Assembly (NCBI GenBank): GCA_023055425.1
Contig: JALGPY010000010.1
Location: forward strand, 18,759,363-18,823,362
Origin: Linanthus parryae
Lineage: Eukaryota; Streptophyta; Magnoliopsida; Ericales; Polemoniaceae
DNA: 64,000 nucleotides
Direction of reading: 5' to 3'
The notes below the pieces were generated by a model. That model saw nothing but the letters and a program-made list of their open reading frames with translations, had not been told where the DNA came from and did no database searches. Positions 55,751 through 64,000 of this stretch are shown piece by piece (the first letter of the stretch is position 1; each line of letters opens with the position of its first letter). Position numbers and translations under genes: made by a program.

Positions 55751-58171
55751 TTAAGTGGATTTGGGATCAAGTTTAGACACATTATAATTTCTTAGATAAG
55801 GATAACAAGCACACCCAAAAACTTTAAATTTTGAATAGTCTGGAATTGTTTTATAAAGTAATTCCCAAGGAGATTTATTGAAAGTGTTTTTGCTTGGCAT
55901 GCAATTAATAAGATAAACAGCTGCAGCAAAAGCATGATACCACAAATAATTTGGCAAAGAAGCATGTATCATCATTGTAACAGCAGTTTCAACAATATGT
56001 ATGTGTTTTCTTTCAGCTACTCCATTTTGTTGAGGAGTGTAAGGACAGAATTTTTGATGAATAATACCATGATTTTGTAAATATTGGTGAAATACATAAG
56101 ATATATATTCACCACCACCATCAGATATTAGAATTTTAATTTTATTGCCAAGTTGAAGTTCTATTTGAGTTTTGAACTTATCAAAGACAGAAGCAACCTC
56201 AGACTTATGATGCAGAGGAAATAACCAAGTGAATTTGGAATAATCATCAATAAAAAGCACATAAAATCTGTAACCATGGTAAGATTTGGTACTAGCAGGA
56301 CCCCAAACATCACTATGTATAATATCAAGAGAATTTTTAGAAGCAGAAAGAGAAGATTTATAAGGTAGTCTAGTCATTTTGCCTTTCACACAATGTTCAC
56401 ATAAGGAACTTGAAGAGATATCACACAACTTTAAGTCTTTGCATAAGTTAGAAGCAGAAATAAAAACAAGTTTCAAAACATCTTCAGAGGGATGTCCTAA
56501 TCTGGCATGCCAGATAGGAGACTTGACACTTTTTCCTAGATAGGCAGTCTTGACAGGGTCTTTGACTTCAGAAACATGAGAGAAGGGATGAGTGTGTATG
56601 GGGTAGAGACCATTTTCACTCAACCCTTGATACAGAACTTTGCCCAGAGTTTTGTCCTGGATGTAAAAAGAATCAGCACCAAAATAGAAGGCACAGTTGT
56701 GTTGTTTGCAGAGTTGATAAACAGAGACTAAATTAGCAGATAAATTTGGGACATGTAAAGTTTTGTTTAATTGAAAAGAATGATTTGGGGTGTTAAGAAA
56801 GGCAGTACCAGAGTGATTTATGGCCAGGGTATTACCATTACCCACTGCAACTTGATCAGACCCATGGTAAGGAGAGCTCACAGAAAGATTTGCAAAATCA
56901 GAAGTCATATGGTTGGTGGCACCAGAATCAGTCAACCAATAGTTTGGGGAGATGCTTGGAGAAGGATCAGCTACAGTCACAGTATTCATAGCAGTTAACT
57001 GGGCAGGAGGTTTCTTTCCTTGAAAGGCATGATCCATTCTATGCCAGCAATCAATGGCAGAGTGATAATCATAACCACATATCTGACAGGTTAAAGGATT
57101 ACCATTGGTGTCTTTGCTTTTAGAAGGACCTCTGTTATACCCAGTTCTTCCCCCTCTTTGATTTTCAAAACTTCTTCCTCCTCCTCTGTTGTTTCCCCCT
57201 CTACCAAAATAATTTGAATTATAATTTTGACCTTGAGTTCCTGACCCTTGACCATAATTTGAATTAGGGTTTAGACTTGACCTTTGAACATAATTAGGGT
57301 TAGGGTTTTGACTGAAGAACCCTGACCCTTGACTTCTGTTTGAGTTAGGGTTTTGACCTTGATTCACAGACCCTTGACCTCTACCATAACCAGTCCCATT
57401 GGAGTTGCCTCCTCTACCACGATTGTTACCATAGTAAGACTCAGATTGAGTACCAATAGACATGTAAGCAGCATTACCAACCAAATCAGAGGATATAACA
57501 GTTTGAGACTCAATCATTTGTTCCTCAGCTTTCAACAAGACATGCAGTTCTTCAAATGTAATTTTATCAGGAGCAAGAGACATAGTGACACGAATACCAG
57601 ATCTAAAGGAGTTATATTCAGGAGGAAGACCATGAAGAGCATACATAATCATATCTTGATCATCAGTGTGAACCATAGCAGAAGAGAGTTTGTCCCTTAG
57701 GGTTTTGAGTCTTTGCATGTATTCATCAATAGATTCCGATTTCTTACGAATCGTTTGAAGTTCAGATCTCAGTTGCATGATATTTGAGCGAGTGAGAGAG
57801 GAGTACCTGTTTTCGAGTGAAACCCAAACGTCACGAGAAGATTGCTTACCCACTATTTGAACAAGAGCCTCTTGTGTGAGTGTTGCTGTGAGAAGGGTGA
57901 CAACCATCTGATCTTGAGCCACCCAGACTTCATACGCTGGATTTCGATTCTCTGTTGCCTCACCATTTTCATCGGCTAGGAATTCGGACAGACAGATCTT
58001 TGTTCCGTCTACATATCCAAAGAGCGATTGGGTTTTTAGAACAGATGAGACCTGGTATTTCCAGATCAGATAGTTGTTATTGTCTAATTTGAAAGGGACT
58101 AGGTTGTGGATTTGAGAGAGAACATAGAAAGGGTTTGTAGAACCCTGATTTTGAGCAGTGGACAAAGCCAT
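55751..58171 (-). CDS. K polyprotein, first part: gag, protease, integrase
   Basis: 806 codons from ATG 58171, which begins right at the 3' side of the primer site, so there is almost no leader. Copia gag core at about residues 50-250 (KLDNNNYLIWKYQVSSVLKT; ESIDEYMQRLKTLRDKLSSA). A Gly/Asn/Arg-rich stretch 255-355, zinc knuckle CQICGYDYHSAIDC near 362, protease WLTDSGATNHMTSD near 410. Integrase: HARLGHPSEDVLK and CEHCVKGKMTR, catalytic SDVWGPA (~620), ISDGGGEYIS (~682), NGVAERKHIH (~719). Frame ends in TAA at 55751-55753 and continues beyond in the same frame, so one nonsense change splits an otherwise intact polyprotein. Confidence 0.93.
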   Translation of the reverse strand: MALSTAQNQGSTNPFYVLSQIHNLVPFKLDNNNYLIWKYQVSSVLKTQSLFGYVDGTKICLSEFLADENGEATENRNPAYEVWVAQDQMVVTLLTATLTQEALVQIVGKQSSRDVWVSLENRYSSLTRSNIMQLRSELQTIRKKSESIDEYMQRLKTLRDKLSSAMVHTDDQDMIMYALHGLPPEYNSFRSGIRVTMSLAPDKITFEELHVLLKAEEQMIESQTVISSDLVGNAAYMSIGTQSESYYGNNRGRGGNSNGTGYGRGQGSVNQGQNPNSNRSQGSGFFSQNPNPNYVQRSSLNPNSNYGQGSGTQGQNYNSNYFGRGGNNRGGGRSFENQRGGRTGYNRGPSKSKDTNGNPLTCQICGYDYHSAIDCWHRMDHAFQGKKPPAQLTAMNTVTVADPSPSISPNYWLTDSGATNHMTSDFANLSVSSPYHGSDQVAVGNGNTLAINHSGTAFLNTPNHSFQLNKTLHVPNLSANLVSVYQLCKQHNCAFYFGADSFYIQDKTLGKVLYQGLSENGLYPIHTHPFSHVSEVKDPVKTAYLGKSVKSPIWHARLGHPSEDVLKLVFISASNLCKDLKLCDISSSSLCEHCVKGKMTRLPYKSSLSASKNSLDIIHSDVWGPASTKSYHGYRFYVLFIDDYSKFTWLFPLHHKSEVASVFDKFKTQIELQLGNKIKILISDGGGEYISYVFHQYLQNHGIIHQKFCPYTPQQNGVAERKHIHIVETAVTMMIHASLPNYLWYHAFAAAVYLINCMPSKNTFNKSPWELLYKTIPDYSKFKVFGCACYPYLRNYNVSKLDPKST

Positions 58172-58184
58172 GGCTCTGATACCA
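58172..58184 (-). other. K primer-binding site
   Basis: TGGTATCAGAGCC immediately after the LTR's terminal CA; initiator-Met tRNA complement. Followed directly by the polyprotein ATG. Confidence 0.9.
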
Positions 58185-58691
58185 TGAAAGGAATCAACGA
58201 TTCCAAAGAAGACTCAAAGATGTGAAAGATCAAGAACCCAGAAAAGGAAACAAACAAGGAATAATTTCATTGATAATTTTGGCAGAGCTTCGCTGCCATT
58301 GTTGCAGAGAAGACAGAACAACAAGAAACCTAGAGCCGCAAGGCTTATATAGCCCTGAATCCAAACGGTCACATTTTGGACCGTTGGATTGAACAAGAAA
58401 AGATCTCGGCCATAGATGCAGATCTTATTATTACAAGTTTACCACAAACTTTGAGTAAATTGAGAAATAACCTAGCAAGGTTGAGAAGAGTATTAAACAA
58501 CTCTTTGATAATATGAAACATGCAACTTAAGTCTTGGAAAATATCAAAAGAGCACCAAGACATTTGAGAAGACTGTAAATTGATCTTTCAGCAAGAGAGT
58601 TGACTTCATTTTCAGCTTTGACTTTGACTTCTTCTTTGAATCTTGACTTCATTGACTTTTCTTCATCAATTTTGACTCATGTCTGCTAACA
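58185..58691 (-). repeat. K 5' LTR
   Basis: TGTTAGCAGACATGAG to CCTTTCA on the minus strand, 507 bp, same length as the 3' copy. Confidence 0.95.
58344..58351 (-). promoter_or_regulatory. TATA box in K LTR
   Basis: TATATAAG on the minus strand within GGGCTATATAAGCCTTGCGG. It is conserved in both LTRs and placed about 160 bp before the LTR end; the likely U3 promoter. Confidence 0.55.
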
Positions 58692-58696
58692 TAGTG

Positions 58697-59619
58697 ATCA
58701 GTGATCACCCATAGCTAAAAAAACTCTTCATTCTCACCAAACATTTGAAAAGGTTGTCTAAAATTCACATACGTTTTTTCGTTAGTTAAAAACTCTCAAC
58801 ATCTAGAAACTTAACTGGCATTAGTTTTTGTTAGTTCTAGTAATTGTCACTCAATGGGGATTTACGTTTGTAGGCTGTGATATTTATGTTGGAGAATACT
58901 AGTTTTAATGTTTTATTGAGCTATTTTTTTTTTTTTGATTTTGAAAACTTCGAATAAGTAAATGGTGGGTTTAGTATGACTTTTTAAACTTTAAGTCGAC
59001 TTTTTAGTTGTTGTGAAAAAAGTTCGTGACTGAGAAATTCATGAAAAAAGATGCATGTGTTTGGTGAAAAAAATTATGCGGTTAAAATCTTAGTGATGCA
59101 ACACTTTTGTTTGTTAGTGATAATTATCACTTTACATCTTTTATATTTACTAATAAAATTATAGTAAGTCTAATTAGAAGAAAAAAGTAGGGCAAATTGA
59201 TCATTTTTATTGTTTAAGAAGAAAAAAGTCCAAAAAACCATTTTCTTCATAATTGAATTTTACACCATAAAGCTAGAAGCTAAAATTCAAAAACTACTAC
59301 AGAAAATGTCACACCCAACTTTTCAAAAAAGTTCAAAATAGATTAAAAGTTCAAAATAGACTAAAATCTGAAAATAAGTCATACCAAAGTCACCCAAAGT
59401 GGACTAAAATATGAAGGGTTATTGCTTATTGATTGAGTAAGGGCTTTTTTTTTTTGAGGAAAGTAAGGGCTTGTAAAACAAAATGGTTGAGTTGGGATCA
59501 TCGACACTTAATTAAATGTTGTTCTTAATAAGTTGAGATGAAATGTGCAAATTATGTCTGTGATTCCTAACTGCACAAAAAGAATTGGCAAGTAGCTATT
59601 GGCAGGTTTGTTTTAGTTT
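58697..59619. repeat. Intergenic, AT-rich, with a MITE-like segment
   Basis: No gene. Between about 58960 and 59400 the ends GGGTTTAGTATGACTTTTTA and AATAAGTCATACCAAAGTCACCC are roughly inverse. The interior shares AAGATGCATGTGTTTGGTGAAA with 38400-38430. Boundaries uncertain. Confidence 0.35.
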
Positions 59620-60072
59620 CTAGTGGGAAGAAGAGTAATAAAAACAAAAGGGTACTTTCGGAAGAAAAACACTTTGATTTTCTCTCACCTGAGTCAGACC
59701 ACAGCCGGGTTTTACTCTACAAACGGCGACTCACGGAATTTAAAAAAACAAAAAACGAAGTTGAAACTATTTACCACCATTTTTAATTCAACTCCGCTTC
59801 TCTCTCTCTTCTTAATTCATTCTCTGTCTGCGGAAGAGTATGTATGTAAGATGGCAGACTTCGTTTATCGTGTTTTCTTCTCGGGGGCAGACTAGTTTTT
59901 CCCTTTTTCCCGCAACCTAAGCAGATCGTCGTTTTTGGTGATTCCTTCCTCTTCGTCTCATCCATCCTCTGCTTAATTCGGCTTTGCAGAGACTGTTTCT
60001 TCTATTCATCTTCAGTTTCACTTCTCGGAAGTTGCTGTAACTGTTCCACGATTTCATCCCTACAATCAGCAG
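59620..60072 (+). promoter_or_regulatory. Presumed promoter and first (non-coding) exon of the kinase gene
   Basis: Composition shifts to gene-like sequence at about 59690 (CTCACCTGAGTCAGACC; TCTCTCTCTTCTTAATTC). A splice donor CAG|GTTAGA lies at 60072/60073. No convincing TATA box; the transcription start is not determinable by eye. Confidence 0.4.
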
Positions 60073-60988
60073 GTTAGATTGAAATTCTCGCTTACAATGC
60101 GTTTCTGATTCTGATTTTTTTTCGAGTTTTTTTACTGAATCGGCAGTTGTCAACTCTCGATCTGCTTTAGCTATGAAACTTGATCTGGACTTCTACTAAT
60201 TGTTCGGTAGATTTACTCTTTGAATGCTTTAAAATTTGCTTTATTGGCTTCTGAATTCGTGAATTCACTTTTCTCTACATTTTGCGTTTAATGAGAACTT
60301 TGCTTTTCTGAGATCTATACGGTTTGTTTTCTCTTTATCCGAGTAATGTAGGAATTTCATCTGAATGTGAGATTACTGTGTCTGGAAATGTTATCTGGTT
60401 TCGAGTTTTTGTATTTTGAAGCGTTGTGATCTATGCTAGCAAAGTAGGTCAAATTATTATGTAATTGTCAGAGGGTTGAACACGGCGGTGAACTGGTGGA
60501 TTTGCCAAAGTCTATATGTTGGAATTGATATGTTTTGGCAAACTTCCTTTGACTTTTTGCTTTATTTTGGATTTTGTAAGACAGATGACATATTTGGTTG
60601 ATGTTATAGTTGCAGATGCAAGACAAAGTACGTGTTAAAATTAGACTGGTTGTTTCATTTGTTTGGATGTCGTCTTATTCCAGTTGGCCTTTCATGACTA
60701 TGACCCTTCTGAAATTTCAATGTCATGACTTTTAATATATGTAAGTTCTCGTATAAGTTAGATTTGAAGTTGAGTCTTCTTTCGTTTTGACCTTGGTTAT
60801 CAGGCTTTAGAGCTTATGTTTGCTCTTTGAACGATGAGATGGGCTGGCTTTTATCTACCCGTACATATATACTTATGACTTTCCATTGGTGTAGATCAGC
60901 CTACAGAAACTAGTAATCGAAGTTATATGTCGAAGATTGGTTGGACAGAAGATATGGCGAGCCATAACTTTGTTTTTCTTCCTTTCAG
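60073..60988 (+). other. Leader intron of the kinase gene
   Basis: 916 bp, T-rich, GT at 60073 and TTCCTTTCAG at 60988. 5' UTR introns of this size are common in plant genes. Inferred from splice signals only. Confidence 0.45.
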
Positions 60989-60996
60989 TATCTTAG

Positions 60997-61026
60997 ATGG
61001 ACTGGATAATTGAATTGCAAACTTGA
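60997..61026 (+). CDS. Upstream ORF in kinase leader
   Basis: ATG at 60997 encodes MDWIIELQT then TGA, ending 15 nt before the main ATG. It could dampen translation of the kinase. It lies after the inferred leader intron, so it would be in the mature message. Confidence 0.4.
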   Translation: MDWIIELQT

Positions 61027-61041
61027 AGCACGGACAGAGAG

Positions 61042-61352
61042 ATGAAAGAACTATCATCTGGGCTGATCATTGGGGTTTCAATAGGGGTAGTAATTGGCTT
61101 ACTGTTGGCAATATTTGCGCTGTTCTGCTTGAGGTACCACAGGAGACACTCACAGATAGGAAACAGCAGTTCCCGCAGGGCGGCGACTGTACCCATCCGT
61201 ACCAATGGTGTTGATGCTTGTACAATGTTGTCGGACTCCTCCGTTGGGACGGAATCACCCAAAACATCAGTGCACAGCAGCATTTCCTTTTGGCTTGGAG
61301 TGAGAAAAGCTAACGTCATTTCTGCATCTGGAATACTGGAGTACTCTTACAG
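61042..61352 (+). CDS. CRLK1: Receptor-like kinase (CRLK1-like), coding exon 1
   Basis: Starts MKELSSGLIIGVSIGVVIGL; residues 7-29 form one transmembrane span (IIGVSIGVVIGLLLAIFALF), followed by the basic stop RYHRRH and a short cytoplasmic juxtamembrane region (SQIGNSSSRRAATVPIRTNG; SGILEYSYR). No extracellular domain, so it is a membrane-anchored cytoplasmic kinase. Sequence and layout recall Arabidopsis CRLK1, a calcium/calmodulin-regulated kinase acting in cold signalling; this assignment is from memory. Donor ACAG|GTATGC at 61352/61353, phase 2. An upstream stop and uORF precede the ATG. Confidence 0.7.
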
Positions 61353-62269
61353 GTATGCACACTTTTCAAAGCTTTCTACTAAAACACCTTTAACTTTTAA
61401 TGGAGTTGGAGTTTCTTCTAACGCGGATGTACTATGATCTTATAATGGGAATGGTATCTAAAGATTTATTTTGGTTACTACTGATCAGCGAAGATAAAAG
61501 TATGATTGAACTGAATTTATGTGCCAGACAGGGTATGAGAGAAAGCAAAAAAGATAGGAATTTATGGGCCAGACAACTGAATGGCCTTAAGTAAATAAGT
61601 TAGAGGCAGAGAATTGTGTTTGGTGAATGCAAGCTGGTTTTAGTGAAACAAAAAAGCCCAATTATCGGCAAAGTGAATCAGACCAACAAACTGAATTTCC
61701 TGGGTTTTTATTCCATTCATGTTAATACTTCACTTGTTACATTAGACATGATAGACAACTTTTGGCTGTGAGATCCAGTTGCATCTGTCCTCAAGATTTA
61801 AGTGAATTCCTTAGCAAGTATAAAAGAACATGACAAGGTAATTGTGGGAATCTCATTCAAAAGGCAGTTATGACCAAAAGTTTGAGATAAGGAGTACAAT
61901 GCACCCATAAACTCTAGACAGTTTATCTTCTTATCAGTTCTCTTATTGTTCCAAGAAGGTTAGTTGCATTTTTTTCTTGAATTCTGCACCCTAATTTTCA
62001 AGTCTGTTCACATTGTTTGTTTCTAGTTATCTTTGGTTGTGGTTGATGTTTCTACTCTTGGACACCACTATTGTTTTCGTTGTCCGTCGGAAGCAAATTC
62101 CTATTGACTGTGTTTACCTTTAGAAGGAAAACCAAAAACCACTACTATTGCAATTTAGTTTATTTATTCCATTTTGTATCAACTTTTTAGTTTCTCTGTC
62201 AGTATTTCATTAAGCTTGTAACTGATGTTACTTTGAGTCCTAACGTTGACACGTTTTGTAACCAACCAG
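61353..62269 (+). other. Kinase intron 1
   Basis: 917 bp, GT...CCAACCAG, T-rich, no insertion recognised. The AG|G codon (Arg) is split across it and restores the frame exactly. Confidence 0.75.
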
Positions 62270-62423
62270 GGATCTCCAGAAAGCAACATGTAATTTTACC
62301 ACGGTGATTGGTCAAGGCGCATTTGGTCCTGTTTATAAAGCTCAAATGTTAACCGGCGAGACTGTTGCTGTTAAGGTACTGGCAAGTGATTCAAAGCAAG
62401 GGGAGAAAGAATTCCAAACAGAG
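62270..62423 (+). CDS. CRLK1: Receptor-like kinase (CRLK1-like), coding exon 2
   Basis: 154 bp encoding RDLQKATCNFTTVIGQGAFG, then PVYKAQMLTGETVAVKVLAS and KQGEKEFQTE. It holds the glycine-rich ATP loop (GQGAFGPVY) and the catalytic lysine (VAVKVL) of a Ser/Thr kinase N-lobe. Donor GAG|GTTAGT at 62423/62424, phase 0. The rest of the kinase domain is not found before 64000. Confidence 0.85.
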
Positions 62424-64000
62424 GTTAGTAATTCCTCTTAACAGATAATGTGAAGATCAGGGAAGATCGTAATAGTGTACTGTACTAGACATGCTCTGGG
62501 TATGTATCTTCGAACTGAACTTATGTTGTCTTTTACTTTTTGAAACCAAGTTGATATGTTACATTACTTTGACTTCTCATAAAGTATTCTCTTTGAATGA
62601 ATTTTTCTAAATAAATAAACTTTATAACCTGAGTATCAGGCCAATTTTGAACCCTCTAGTACAGTAATAATCTCATTGGGGTTTCATACACGTGCCAAAA
62701 AGCTAAGTGAAATGTTTGGCAAGTGAACACGTAAGTGGAAATTAACGATATCTAGCCAAGGTTGACATAATCACCCTTGCAGAAGCTGTTATTTAACTTT
62801 ATCCATTGATGTTATTACACGCGTGAGTCACTGCAAATAGATAACATCTATTCATCACCACCCCGAGCACCCAGCCATAAGGTGTTTGGCCTTTGACCAT
62901 CCAGATTTTCTACTCGTTCAGCCACCGATTCTGCAACTTGTAATCCATAACTCTTATCAGCCAAGATGAAAAATCAATATCCAGATGTCAAAGGGAGAGG
63001 TGTTTGCCTGGATCAACCTCTGTGGCATACCCGTTTACAAGGAAATCGAACGCTGAAATTAAACTAATGACATATCCATATATGAAATAGAAAAGACAAC
63101 ATAGAAAAGGCAACTATGAGAGATGAATACGTCTAGCCTGTTGATGATCACATAAAAAATGAGAGAAATCAGATACAGATCAAGTGCCTTCTCAAGATCA
63201 TGGATTCCCTTCAAAGTATTTCAAGAAGTCTTAACTTCTCTCTCAAAACCCGCCATTATGTTTGTTTCTCTAGTCTATCACATGTAACACTTAAATTCCC
63301 ATTTTTTCTCCAGAATACATTTTCCATTTTAGAATTTTTGTCCTTTCACCACTCGAGAGAAATCAGATATGGATCAAGTGCCGTCGTAAGATCATGCATT
63401 CCCATCAAAGTATCCTAGGAAGTCTTAACTTATCTCTCAAAACCCACAATTCTTTTTGTTCCTCTACTCTATCACGTTTAATACTTCAATTCTCATTTTC
63501 ATCTCCAGAATACATTTTCCCTTGTCTTCTCCAAAATGCATTTTCCATTTTAATTTTTTTGTCCTTTCGCCACCCGAGAAAAAGTTAACCAGTGCTAGTC
63601 ATGTAAAGAAACATTTTATACACCAAAAAGATTGTATCTTGTAAAATTTGCGGTAACAGCGTTTCCGTCCTACCTGAATATTCCTCGACTTATTTGAATA
63701 AAGTTGCAACTCTGTCCTTGGCTTCTTGACCTTTCCAGTTGAAAAGAGAAGGAGGTTGTTTCTTGGTGGTACTAAGGGGATTCAGTTGACAGATGAGGAC
63801 ATTTCCTTGCTCTTGATCTCACACTAATCTCCTTTTGCAATGATAAAGCATTGTGGAATCTGAGGAGAGAAAACATAAAGAGATGACTAGACTACGGCAC
63901 TGCTATATCTTCATACAAAGAGAAAATTTAATGTATTTAGCTCCAAATTAACTCACATTACTCTTGAGAGAGTTGCAAAGCATAGTAGGTTAACTGCTTA
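62424..64000 (+). other. Kinase intron 2, at least 1.58 kb, continues beyond window
   Basis: No exon coding for the expected continuation (helix C and HRDLK region) is visible. It contains gene-free sequence with the tandem duplication at 63161-63560. Either a long intron or one enlarged by a transposon. Confidence 0.55.
63161..63560. repeat. 194-bp tandem duplication in kinase intron
   Basis: GAGAGAAATCAGATA starts at 63161 and at 63355. The following AAGATCATG(G/C)ATTCCC, AAGTCTTAACTT and CTCCAGAATACATTTTCC recur in order. Two copies, diverged, the second with a small internal expansion (ACATTTTCCCTTGTCTTCTC). Confidence 0.85.

Larger units (their letters stand above)
52984..58691 (-). mobile_element. 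K: young full-length Ty1/copia element (Ale/Retrofit-like)
   Basis: 5,708 bp with two 507-bp LTRs, target duplication TAGTG (52979-52983; 58692-58696), primer site and polypurine tract. The LTRs differ at only about four positions by eye, so insertion is recent. One polyprotein frame fills the interior with a single in-frame stop. This is the best preserved element here. Confidence 0.96.

Overview
The window is a transposon-dense stretch of plant nuclear DNA, probably from a eudicot. Plant-type Ty1/copia, Ty3/gypsy and Mutator-like sequences with initiator-Met primer sites fill almost all of it. The only host gene I can support is the 5' part of an intron-containing receptor-like kinase at the right edge. 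There is no bacterial gene organisation, CRISPR array, rRNA or clear functional tRNA.

Layout. 1-3797: 5' half of a Ty3/gypsy element (T1, minus) with one LTR, inserted in a Ty1/copia element. 3798-19979: that element (A, plus, SIRE-like). A is split by a second full-length SIRE-like element, B (7562-18304, minus, 5-bp target duplication AAGAA). Both carry an extra ORF after pol, and B landed inside A's extra ORF. A itself interrupts an LTR of a third copia family (G, 19980-21058). 21577-32169: element F of that third family (minus); its LTR is interrupted by a full-length relative D in the opposite orientation (23269-31312, duplication TTAAT). 33181-38326: a chromovirus-like LTR remnant, then a truncated SIRE-like element (C) with an inverted LTR piece.

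39446-51322 is a nest of DNA transposons. An outer Mutator-like element X (9-bp duplication ATTTCTTTT) holds a split hAT-type MITE (Z). Z holds a second Mutator-like element Y, which carries a host-gene-like fragment. That fragment is split by a third Mutator-like element W (41028-46912, duplication CCATTCATCA) encoding a broken MuDR-type transposase. W has clusters of a GGGACGAG motif on both sides of the transposase region, plus a 197-bp tandem repeat. A small Mutator-type element J (51851-52799) follows.

52984-58691: a young, almost intact copia element K (minus), with nearly identical LTRs, TAGTG duplication and a polyprotein frame broken by a single stop. 59620-64000: leader, leader intron and first two coding exons of a kinase resembling Arabidopsis CRLK1; the rest of the gene lies beyond the window.

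Insertion order follows from the nesting: G before A before T1 and B; F before D; X before Z before Y before W. All boundaries and duplications were read by eye. Lineage names (SIRE, Tat, Ale/Retrofit) are inferred from motif recognition, not from a phylogeny.
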